64,000 bases of DNA. Source: Acidimicrobiales bacterium (GTDB taxonomy: Bacteria; Actinomycetota; Acidimicrobiia; Acidimicrobiales; MedAcidi-G1). A program made the position numbers and the translations under genes. The notes under the pieces were generated by a model. The model had not been told where the DNA came from and did no database searches. It saw only the letters and a program-made list of their open reading frames with translations. Of the stretch, positions 34,820 to 41,786 are shown piece after piece. The stretch covers positions 124,001 to 188,000 of the forward strand of contig JAAZZG010000002.1 in NCBI GenBank assembly GCA_014237715.1. Direction: 5' to 3'. Position 1 is the stretch's first letter; each line of letters starts with the position of its first letter.

Positions 34820-34822
34820 TGG

Positions 34823-35326
34823 TCAGTCCTCCCCGGCACCCGGGCGGCCCTGGCCGGGGGCGACGGTCCGGGCCAGGATGCCCAAGGTGGCCCGTAGGTT
34901 GGTCTCGCTGACCACCGGGAAGATGGCGTCGACGGCCGCCTCCCAGTCTGGGTGGACGTCGGTCCAGTCGTAGGTGGAGGTGACCAGGGTGCCCCCGTCG
35001 ATTGGCTCCAGGTCGTAGCCGTATACGTGGCCGATGGGGGGCTGCAGGTTGGCACTCTCGATGCCCCAGGCGATGGCCCGGTCGACCTCGAAGCGGGTGA
35101 TGACCACCTCAACCTCGTACTCGCCGAGGGGGAAGTCCTGTAGCGACTCGCGGTCCATCTGTACGGTGAATCGGTCGCCGACTGCGGACACTGGGTCGCC
35201 GCCGGCCGACATGAGCATCCCCGAGGCGTCGATCGACACGTGCCCGGCCGGGCTGGCTAGCACCTCGAAGATGGTCCCTGACGATGCGCAGATCGCCCGT
35301 TGAACACAGATCCGTCGTTCGCCCAT
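34823..35326 (-). CDS. SRPBCC/polyketide-cyclase-like protein
   Basis: A 167-residue protein with the START-like SRPBCC fold pattern: ASSGTIFEVLASPAGHVSID at the N-terminus and a C-terminal helix VVSETNLRATLGILART, with GGTLVTSTYDWTDV between. Members bind hydrophobic ligands in a deep cavity. ATG 35326 is preferred; GTG 35344 would add six residues. It is 3 bases upstream of the selenoprotein gene, so the two are co-transcribed and possibly act on the same lipid or oxidised compound. Function is unknown. Confidence 0.78.
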   Translation of the reverse strand: MGERRICVQRAICASSGTIFEVLASPAGHVSIDASGMLMSAGGDPVSAVGDRFTVQMDRESLQDFPLGEYEVEVVITRFEVDRAIAWGIESANLQPPIGHVYGYDLEPIDGGTLVTSTYDWTDVHPDWEAAVDAIFPVVSETNLRATLGILARTVAPGQGRPGAGED

Positions 35327-35455
35327 GTCCCAAAGTATGCCCACTCAGTCCTGTCCTGGAGAATCCGGCAGGCGTTTGACCCCCTGCCATCGTCTATGGG
35401 AGCCTCGAATCGTCCACCCCAATGGCGGGGTGGACGGAACAGAGGGGTACAAACC

Positions 35456-36058
35456 ATGACTTGGAACTTTGAGGGGAACTATTACGAGAACTGCTCGTGT
35501 TCAGCGGTCTGTCCGTGCACTAGTTCCAATATGCAAGCCCCGGCTACCAGCGACCGGTGCAACGCCGTATTCGCGTTCGACCTCACGTCGGGTGACGTCA
35601 ATGGCACAGACGTGTCCGGCTGCAAGATGATGCTCATGGTCGACAGCCCGGCAGTCATGGCGAGTGGCGACTGGAAGGCAGGCCTGGTCATCGACTCGGG
35701 CGCGTCCGACGACCAGGTAGAGGCCATCGGCGCCGTCATGAGCGGTGACCTCGGCGGCCCCCCGGCCGCCCTCGGCCCACTGATCAGCGATTTCGTAGGC
35801 ATTGAGCGCCATCCGATCTCGTTCACCGTGGACGGCGATGACCAAACGGTGACCGTTGGTGACTCAGTCTCATTCACCGTCCAGCAGGAGTTCAGCACCG
35901 CCGGAGACCCCGTCCAGCTCACCGGCATCGACACCCACCCAGCCGGCCCCGTGCTGAACGTGTTTCGCGTATCGGCTTCGTCGGTGTCGATCATGGGCAT
36001 GGAGTTCGGTGGAGCGGGCCTGAGTTGCTTCTCCAACCCCTTCTCTTGGGAGGGCTGA
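35456..36058 (+). CDS. DUF1326 family protein
   Basis: A 200-residue protein with the DUF1326 opening WNFEGNYYENCSCSAVCPCT, where the cysteine cluster CSCxxxCPC may bind metal. No signal peptide is present. GAGGGG lies 10 bases before ATG 35456; the frame open from 35300 is not supported. The gene is immediately followed by a DUF2182 membrane protein, a recurring pair in bacteria, often in metal or chemotaxis-unrelated gene sets. Function is unknown. Confidence 0.85.
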   Translation: MTWNFEGNYYENCSCSAVCPCTSSNMQAPATSDRCNAVFAFDLTSGDVNGTDVSGCKMMLMVDSPAVMASGDWKAGLVIDSGASDDQVEAIGAVMSGDLGGPPAALGPLISDFVGIERHPISFTVDGDDQTVTVGDSVSFTVQQEFSTAGDPVQLTGIDTHPAGPVLNVFRVSASSVSIMGMEFGGAGLSCFSNPFSWEG

Positions 36059-36870
36059 ACCCCACGCCGACTGGGTCGGCGGATAACTCTCCTGGGGACG
36101 ATTCCAGGAGGTCAGCCACCACCATCCACCTGTTGGGCACGGCCTGCTGGGTCGCGACCATCGGGTGGGCCGTCCAAATGGACATGGGCCTTTGGGGCAT
36201 GCCCGGCACGATGGGCATGTCGTTCGGTTCGTTCCTCGTGATGTGGACCCTGATGATGGCCGCCATGATGCTGTCGTCGATGGCGCCGCTGGCTCTCCTT
36301 TACAGCCGCACCATCACCACCCACCGAGGGCCCCGCCTAACCGCGTTCGGCAGCGGCTACATCATGGCGTGGGGGGCCACCGGCGTGGCGGCCTTCATCG
36401 CCGCCGACTTCTTCGCCGAGATAGCCGCCGACCGGCCGACCGCCGCCCAGTGGGTGGCGGTCGCCTGCTTCATGGCAGCCGGTTTCTACCAGTTGACTCC
36501 ACTGAAGATGCGATGTCTGGAACACTGCCGGAGCCCGCTGGCCCACCTGATGCACTACATCGGGTTCAAAGGTCCAGCGCGCGACATGCGGGCCGGCGCC
36601 CATCATGGAATGTTCTGCCTCGGGTGCTGCTGGGCGCTGATGGTCCTGATGGTGGCCTTCGGAGTGATGAATGTGGCCGCCATGGTCGGCCTAGCCCTGG
36701 TCATCGCCGTGGAGAAGCACTGGCGACACGGTGAACGGTTCGCCCGCACCGTCGGGGTCGTGGCAGTGGGCTGGGCACTGTTGATCGTGGTCGACCCCAG
36801 CTTCGCCCCAGGCCTTGACCCCGACGCCATCATGCAGATGGATATGCCAACGGGTGATATGGGCAGCTGA
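36025..36870 (+). CDS. DUF2182 family membrane protein
   Basis: A 281-residue protein with about six hydrophobic segments, rich in Met, His and Cys. Notable stretches are MWTLMMAAMMLSSMAPLALL, a CLEHCRSPLAHLMHY loop and GAHHGMFCLGCCWALM, which look like metal-binding membrane sites. The TTG at 36025 overlaps the DUF1326 gene; the true start may be later since the first 30 residues show no family similarity. It pairs with DUF1326, suggesting a shared metal-related role, possibly copper. That role is inferred. Confidence 0.8.
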   Translation: MLLQPLLLGGLNPTPTGSADNSPGDDSRRSATTIHLLGTACWVATIGWAVQMDMGLWGMPGTMGMSFGSFLVMWTLMMAAMMLSSMAPLALLYSRTITTHRGPRLTAFGSGYIMAWGATGVAAFIAADFFAEIAADRPTAAQWVAVACFMAAGFYQLTPLKMRCLEHCRSPLAHLMHYIGFKGPARDMRAGAHHGMFCLGCCWALMVLMVAFGVMNVAAMVGLALVIAVEKHWRHGERFARTVGVVAVGWALLIVVDPSFAPGLDPDAIMQMDMPTGDMGS

Positions 36871-36874
36871 CCGG

Positions 36875-37615
36875 TCAGAGGGCGGTCGGCGTCAGGCTGA
36901 CCAACGCCTCGTGTCGGACAGTCGCCACGGAGCCGCCGTCGACCGAGACATTGACATCGACCACGGCGCGGATCCCCCGCCGGGTCTCGAACCGGTCCAC
37001 CACCTTCGCCTCAACCAGCGCCGTGGCCCCGACCAGGGCCGTTGCATGGTGGACGATCCGGCTAGAGGTGTGGATCCACGGTCCTTCCACCAGGTGGCGG
37101 ATCATCACCCCGTTGGCCAACGACGACCACAGACACGGATGCACGATCCCCGCGGTCGCATACAGGGCTAGGTCGTCTCCAGCCCGTCGGGCGTAATCAA
37201 CCCGGCCGTCGACCAGAGATTCGACATGTGCCGGCAACGGCTCGCCGTCCCGTCGACTCCAATCGTCGACGGCGTCGGCTTCCGGCCGGGCGACCAACCG
37301 GGCCCGGAGCTCCCCGCCCACCAGGGCCCGAACCTCGACCGACCCGTCGGCAGTCACCACGGGCACGCAGTCCACCGGGTCATCGGCCAGCACCGGGGCC
37401 AGGAAGGCCACGGTGGACGATCCATTGGCCAGCCAGGCCATCCCCCACGCCTCGACGATCGGCCGAGTCAGGTAGGCGTGCACGGTGGTCCCGGCCACGA
37501 TCGCCGCCGGAAAACCGGCTGCCCTCGCCCCACCGTCGGTATGAATCGGGTTGTCAGCGTGCTCGGGCAGGTTCCGGGCCGTCACCGACCAGGTACGTGG
37601 CGTGGATGCCGTCAT
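36875..37615 (-). CDS. Hot-dog fold (MaoC-like) protein
   Basis: A 246-residue protein. The N-terminal part NLPEHADNPIHTDGGARAAG and FPAAIVAGTTVHAYLTRPIV corresponds to a MaoC-like hydratase core with the NPIH Asn/His region. The remaining part includes GPWIHTSSRIVHHATALVGA, another thioesterase-like element. It could be an enoyl-CoA hydratase-like or thioesterase-like enzyme. It is convergent with DUF2182 (4 bp apart) and divergent from the FAD oxidoreductase. No substrate is evident. Confidence 0.75.
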   Translation of the reverse strand: MTASTPRTWSVTARNLPEHADNPIHTDGGARAAGFPAAIVAGTTVHAYLTRPIVEAWGMAWLANGSSTVAFLAPVLADDPVDCVPVVTADGSVEVRALVGGELRARLVARPEADAVDDWSRRDGEPLPAHVESLVDGRVDYARRAGDDLALYATAGIVHPCLWSSLANGVMIRHLVEGPWIHTSSRIVHHATALVGATALVEAKVVDRFETRRGIRAVVDVNVSVDGGSVATVRHEALVSLTPTAL

Positions 37616-37685
37616 AAGGCCCGGAACCTACCCTCGGGAGACCTCCGGTTTCCCACAACGAACTAGGTTCCGACCGACCTGAGCG

Positions 37686-37700
37686 CCGCCCTCAGGGCGG
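37686..37700 (+). promoter_or_regulatory. Leader hairpin before the FAD oxidoreductase gene
   Basis: CCGCCC - TCA - GGGCGG forms a perfect 6-bp stem 10 bases before the AGGAGG ribosome-binding site of the gene starting at 37722. It may affect translation or be a remnant terminator; no known riboswitch family is recognised. Confidence 0.35.
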
Positions 37701-37721
37701 TACGGATCCAAGGAGGAAGCG

Positions 37722-39047
37722 GTGACCCACGAGACAGCGCCGGCCCACGATTTCGAGGCCGTCATCATCGGCGCCGGCGTGCTCGGCGGCGCCATCGCCG
37801 TCGAGCTGGCCCGCCGCGGCCTACGAACCCTAAACGTCGACAAGGCCCCCACGGCGGGTGCCGGGTCGACGAGTAACTCGTGCGCCATTGTTCGCTTCAG
37901 CTACTCGACGGTTCCCGGCGTGTCCCTGGCCTGGGAGGCCATGCACTACTGGACCGACTGGCCCGACTACATCGCCGCCGACGACGAACTCGGGCTCATC
38001 ACCTTCAACCGGTGCGGCCAGTTCAACCTGCTGGTAGGCGGGGACGACCACTCGGCAACCGTCCGGACGCTGTGGGAACAATTGGGCATCCCCTTCGAGG
38101 AGTGGACGCTCGACGACCTCGCCCAGCGGATGCCGGTGCTCGATCACGGCCTCTACGGTCCGCCCAAACGACCTGATGACCCCCACTTCTGGGACGACGC
38201 GCACGGCACCGTCACCGGGGCGTTGTTCTCGCCGGACTCCGGGTACGTCAGCGATCCCCAGTTGTCGTGCCACAACCTGCAACGGGCCGCCGAGGCAGCG
38301 GGCGGCGAGTTCTGGTTCAACGCCGAGGTCACCTCCGTGGATCGGGCCGAGAATCGGGTCTCCGGCGTGACGCTGGCCGACGGTCGCCGGGTAGTGGCCC
38401 CGATTGTCGTCAACGTGGCCGGCCCCCACAGCGCGGTCGTAAACCGAATGGCCGGCGTTCACGACTCGATGAACATCAAGACCCGGGCGTTGCGCCACGA
38501 GGTCCACCACGTACCAGCGCCGCAGGACTTTGACTTCATGGCCGACGGCATGGTGGGCGCCGACGACGACACCGGCTTCTACTTCCGGCCCGAGACGGGC
38601 AATAACGTGTTGATCGGCAGCGTCGATCCGACGTGTGACCCCCGGGAGTTCGTTGACCCCGACGACTACGACACCAGCCTCAGCCAAGAACAGTGGGAGG
38701 CCCAGGTGCTGAGGGCCAACCGCCGCATGCCCAGCCTCGGGGTGCCCCATGAGAAGCGGGGCGTGGTCGACCTCTACGACGTGTCCGATGACTGGCTACC
38801 CATTTACGACCGCACCGACCTAAACGGTTTCTACGTGGCCATCGGCTCCAGCGGGAACCAGTACAAGAACGCCGGGGCCGTCGGTCAGCTCATGTCCGAG
38901 CTGATCGCCGCTGTCGAATCCGGGCACGACCACGACGCCTCACCGGTGGTCATGACCGGCCGTTACACCGGATGGGAGATCGACATCGGCTTCTACAGTC
39001 GCAATCGGGAGATCAATGCCGATTCGTCCATGTCGGTCCACGGCTGA
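37722..39047 (+). CDS. FAD-dependent amine oxidoreductase (DAO / sarcosine oxidase beta-like)
   Basis: A 441-residue DAO-superfamily flavoprotein. The FAD-binding motif is VIIGAGVLGGAIAVELARRG, followed by a Gly/Ser segment AGSTSNSCAIVRFSYST. The C-terminal part contains YDVSDDWLPIYDRTDLNGFYVAIGSSGNQ, the second FAD contact. The closest types are sarcosine oxidase beta and related N-methyl amino acid dehydrogenases. A strong AGGAGG stands before GTG 37722. It fits the N-demethylation theme of the region. No alpha, gamma or delta subunit genes accompany it, so it likely works alone. Confidence 0.85.
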   Translation: MTHETAPAHDFEAVIIGAGVLGGAIAVELARRGLRTLNVDKAPTAGAGSTSNSCAIVRFSYSTVPGVSLAWEAMHYWTDWPDYIAADDELGLITFNRCGQFNLLVGGDDHSATVRTLWEQLGIPFEEWTLDDLAQRMPVLDHGLYGPPKRPDDPHFWDDAHGTVTGALFSPDSGYVSDPQLSCHNLQRAAEAAGGEFWFNAEVTSVDRAENRVSGVTLADGRRVVAPIVVNVAGPHSAVVNRMAGVHDSMNIKTRALRHEVHHVPAPQDFDFMADGMVGADDDTGFYFRPETGNNVLIGSVDPTCDPREFVDPDDYDTSLSQEQWEAQVLRANRRMPSLGVPHEKRGVVDLYDVSDDWLPIYDRTDLNGFYVAIGSSGNQYKNAGAVGQLMSELIAAVESGHDHDASPVVMTGRYTGWEIDIGFYSRNREINADSSMSVHG

Positions 39048-39108
39048 CAGCTGGGGTCGACATGACCACAGAGGCCGACGCATCGCTACTGACCACCAGA
39101 CGCGACGA

Positions 39109-39131
39109 AGGCCCGGTTCTGGACCGGGCCT
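39109..39131. terminator. Bidirectional hairpin between FAD oxidoreductase and tRNA-Met genes
   Basis: AGGCCCGGT - TCTGG - ACCGGGCCT gives a perfect 9-bp stem with 5-base loop. It lies downstream of both the plus-strand oxidoreductase (stop 39047) and the minus-strand tRNA (3' end 39139), as expected of a shared terminator. Confidence 0.7.
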
Positions 39132-39138
39132 CCTCGTT

Positions 39139-39215
<77 letters not shown>

Positions 39216-39262
39216 GAGGGGAGGGTAACGGCGCCCCACTATCGCTCCTACCCGACGGTCGA

Positions 39263-40078
39263 TCAGCGAACTGTCAGATAGCCAGCGGCTTCGGCTGCGG
39301 TCAGGCGGTCGGTGATCACCCTGTAGTCCGTTGTCGACCGGGGCCGGTAGCCGTAGAGGTGCAGCGCTTCCCGGACCGACAAGTCGAGGTCGGCGACCGC
39401 TTCGGCGACCGCTGTGTTCAGCCGATCGCGTAGGCCAACATTGGCCCAACCGGTGACTAGCGGGGGCGCCGGCGTGGGATCGGTCCAAGCCAGGACCCGT
39501 AGTTCATCGACAGCGGGTTCATGGTCTAGGCCCAGCCGCCAGCACACCTCGTCGATGCTTGCCAGGTCAGCCCGGCCCTCGGCCGTCGCCCGCATGGACC
39601 CCCGGTGCGAACCCGTCTCCACCACCTCGCCGAAGAACCGAGCGTCGGCCGTCAACGGTGCGATCTCAGCCACCAGTGCACCATGGCCCGACTGCGAATG
39701 CCGATCGTTGACGGCCACTGGTCGCCCTCGAAGGTCGGCCAACGAGCCGGCCGGGTCGTCGTTACGGCACACCAGCACCGACCGGTAATCGCCGGGCCGA
39801 CAGCCGTCCACCGCATGGTCCAGGACCCCGAGTACCTCGACTCTCCCAGCGAAGGCTCCGACCACCTGAGAGCCGCATGTCTCGCCGACCAGCAGGTCGG
39901 GGTGCGACCAGAGGTCCTCCGCAGCCGCTGGCCGCCAGAGCGTCGACGGTGCCTCCAGGCCAGCTGCCCGGATCCGGGTGGCGATGGCTCGCCACAGGGC
40001 ATCCACCTCAGTGCATACCTCGGGCCAGTCGTACATGGGGAGCCCGGCAACAGAGCCAGGTTCCAGGCCGGTCACCAC
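39263..40078 (-). CDS. PhnD-like phosphate/phosphonate-type substrate-binding protein, no signal peptide
   Basis: A 271-residue periplasmic-binding-protein fold of the PhnD type. GETCGSQVV and DYRSVLVCRNDD correspond to the early strands, DLRGRPVAVNDRHSQSGHGA to the ligand loop, and GSHRGSMRATAEGRADLASID to the typical switch segment. Unlike true transport receptors it begins directly with the fold and has no signal peptide or lipobox, and no permease or ATPase gene adjoins. GTG 40078 overlaps the upstream unknown gene by 7 bases. It may be a cytosolic sensor or enzyme-like binding protein. Confidence 0.75.
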   Translation of the reverse strand: MVTGLEPGSVAGLPMYDWPEVCTEVDALWRAIATRIRAAGLEAPSTLWRPAAAEDLWSHPDLLVGETCGSQVVGAFAGRVEVLGVLDHAVDGCRPGDYRSVLVCRNDDPAGSLADLRGRPVAVNDRHSQSGHGALVAEIAPLTADARFFGEVVETGSHRGSMRATAEGRADLASIDEVCWRLGLDHEPAVDELRVLAWTDPTPAPPLVTGWANVGLRDRLNTAVAEAVADLDLSVREALHLYGYRPRSTTDYRVITDRLTAAEAAGYLTVR

Positions 40079-40728
40079 TGCCGGACCGCCGTCCAGGTTG
40101 GCTCGCCGTTGGGCACGGGCCCGTAGTCCCAGTACTTAGTCTGGTGCAGCACGACCTCGTCGGACGATCCAACACCACCGGGTAGCCGCCCATTGTGGAT
40201 ACGTACGTCGCGGTACAGCGTGGGCGACATCCGCACCGCACCCTTGTGGACCCCGCTGCCCCTCCAGCCCTCGGCATCGGACGGCGCCGAGTGCAGGACC
40301 AGGTTGGCCCAGAACCCGTCGTGCATCTCGATCGTCGAGTAGCTGGCGATCCCCGGGTGGTTGCGGAACTCGGCCGTGAGTTGGGCGTCCAGGTCGTCGA
40401 TCGGGTCGGCCTCCGAACCGAGTCCACCCTCGGACGCCAGTCGGCGACTCCCGAAGAACCCCACCACCTCGAGGTCGAGCCCATCGACCAGCCGATCCAG
40501 GTCGCACGGCACCAGCCGCCGCTTCAGGCCGTGCACCCACCAGATGATCGGCTCGTACGGTACGACATCGGCCGTCCCGTCTACCCACAGTCGGGCCAGC
40601 GCCCGGACATCCTGAAGCATGTAGGCCAGTAGCCCACGGTCCGCCGTATAAAGGCCGATATCGGTGCACGGGTGATCGTCGATCACCTCGTCAGGACCGA
40701 TGACCAGCGGTTCCGAGTCGACGTCCAC
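40072..40728 (-). CDS. Protein of unknown function coupled to PhnD-like gene
   Basis: A 218-residue soluble protein that I do not recognise. It has an acidic N-terminus, an aromatic segment (PIIWWVHGLKRRLVPCDL) and His/Trp-rich parts (SYSTIEMHDGFWANLVLH, LHQTKYWDYGP). No membrane segment or signal peptide. It overlaps the PhnD-like gene by 7 bases, so the products probably work together. GTG 40728 is the start by longest frame; it may start slightly upstream. Confidence 0.6.
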   Translation of the reverse strand: MDVDSEPLVIGPDEVIDDHPCTDIGLYTADRGLLAYMLQDVRALARLWVDGTADVVPYEPIIWWVHGLKRRLVPCDLDRLVDGLDLEVVGFFGSRRLASEGGLGSEADPIDDLDAQLTAEFRNHPGIASYSTIEMHDGFWANLVLHSAPSDAEGWRGSGVHKGAVRMSPTLYRDVRIHNGRLPGGVGSSDEVVLHQTKYWDYGPVPNGEPTWTAVRQW

Positions 40729-40777
40729 GACCGCGGAGTCTACGAACAGTGGTCCGAGCCACGGAAAGTTCTTCTCC

Positions 40778-40936
40778 TCAGTCGTCCGTCGCTACCTCGG
40801 CATCAAAACCGAGAAGCGCTCGTCCAGCGCACTCGAGATCGACCGCCTCCACCGCCTCCTCCACAGACACGGCATCGACCCCGACGAGGACTGATGCTCG
40901 AGCCACCGCCTCGTTCCGAGTCGTCGATCGGGTCAT
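40778..40936 (-). CDS. Possible small ORF (52 aa) between iclR and the unknown gene
   Basis: ATG 40936 lies 9 bases after the IclR stop. The 52 codons include NEAVARASVLVGVDAVSVEE and end GRALLGFDAEVATDD, with codon use like its neighbours. No domain is recognised. It fills an otherwise empty 217-bp gap on the same strand. An overlapping plus-strand frame (40700-40894) competes, so confidence is low. Confidence 0.3.
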   Translation of the reverse strand: MTRSTTRNEAVARASVLVGVDAVSVEEAVEAVDLECAGRALLGFDAEVATDD

Positions 40937-40945
40937 CCCGACCAA

Positions 40946-41662
40946 CTAGTCCGCCAGCAGTCTGCCGACCCTCTCAGCGGTCTCGCGAACGAGGCGTTCT
41001 ATCTCGGTGGTGTCGGCGTCACCGGGGAACCGCCAGCCGGGGCCGTAGACCGTCACCGACGCCACGGCCTCGCCGTCCGGATCACACACTGGCGCCGCCA
41101 CTCCGGTGATCTCCTCGGAGAACTCGCCCAGCGTCCACGCCACGCCACGCCGGCGCACCTCGCCAACCCGTTGGCGAAGGCCCACCAGCGTGGTCACAGT
41201 CGCCTCGGTGAACCCGGCCAGGCCGTCAGCCGCGTAGGTCGCAACCCGCTCGTCAGTCCATGACCCCATGAAGGCCTGACCCGCCGCGATGGTGTGCAGC
41301 GGGAACCGTTGACCCGTCCAGTCGGTCACCTGCACCGGCCCGGGTGCCGCCACCTGGGTCACGTAGAGCCCCTCGCCACCATCCATCACCGACAGGGCCG
41401 CCGACTCGCCCAGCCGCCCGGCCAGCTCCCGCAGGTATGGCTCGGCCAGGTCGCGTAGCGTCCCCACCGGCGCCCCCGCTGCGGCCAACGCCCGCAGGCC
41501 CGGCCCGATCACGTACCGCCCGGCCTCGTCCACCCGTTCCACGATCCCGAGTTCGTCGAGGCTGGACAGGATCCGTGAGCACGTCGACTTGGCCAACCCG
41601 GTCGTCCGAGCCACCTCGGAGACGCCCACCGAGTAGCTCTGGCCCGCCAGGGCCCGTAGCAC
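40946..41662 (-). CDS. IclR family transcriptional regulator
   Basis: A 238-residue IclR regulator by standard start rules. The wHTH covers VSEVARTTGLAKSTCSRILS and the effector domain includes FPLHTIAAGQAFMGSW and RRRGVAWTLGEFSEEITGVA. Codons upstream of GTG 41662 still read IQTIERTFS, the usual IclR opening, but contain no ATG, GTG or TTG before a TAG at 41699, so the true start may be a rare ATC codon near 41680 or 41689. It is divergent from the dehydrogenase-MttB pair, with a palindrome between them that it probably binds. Confidence 0.86.
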   Translation of the reverse strand: MLRALAGQSYSVGVSEVARTTGLAKSTCSRILSSLDELGIVERVDEAGRYVIGPGLRALAAAGAPVGTLRDLAEPYLRELAGRLGESAALSVMDGGEGLYVTQVAAPGPVQVTDWTGQRFPLHTIAAGQAFMGSWTDERVATYAADGLAGFTEATVTTLVGLRQRVGEVRRRGVAWTLGEFSEEITGVAAPVCDPDGEAVASVTVYGPGWRFPGDADTTEIERLVRETAERVGRLLAD

Positions 41663-41715
41663 GCTGAACGTTCGCTCGATCGTCTGGATTCCGGTAGTCT
41701 AGGGCACCACTCACC

Positions 41716-41737
41716 GGAACGTTCCACTCAATGGAAC
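41716..41737. promoter_or_regulatory. Predicted IclR operator (overlapping GGAAC/GTTCC palindromes)
   Basis: GGAACGTTCC (41716-41725) is a perfect 10-bp palindrome, and GTTCCA-CTCAA-TGGAAC (41721-41737) a second perfect inverted repeat sharing one arm. They lie between the divergent IclR gene and the dehydrogenase gene at 41787. GTTCC/GGAAC half-sites are typical of IclR-family operators. Confidence 0.65.
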
Positions 41738-41786
41738 AGTCTCTAGGCGGCCACCCCTGAGAGGTCGCCCCGAAAGGCAGGCCACC

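Noticed and set aside
40700-40894. 64-codon plus-strand ORF
   Set aside because: It starts antisense inside the unknown gene and ends in a region where the minus strand offers a better-placed small ORF; no ribosome-binding site seen.
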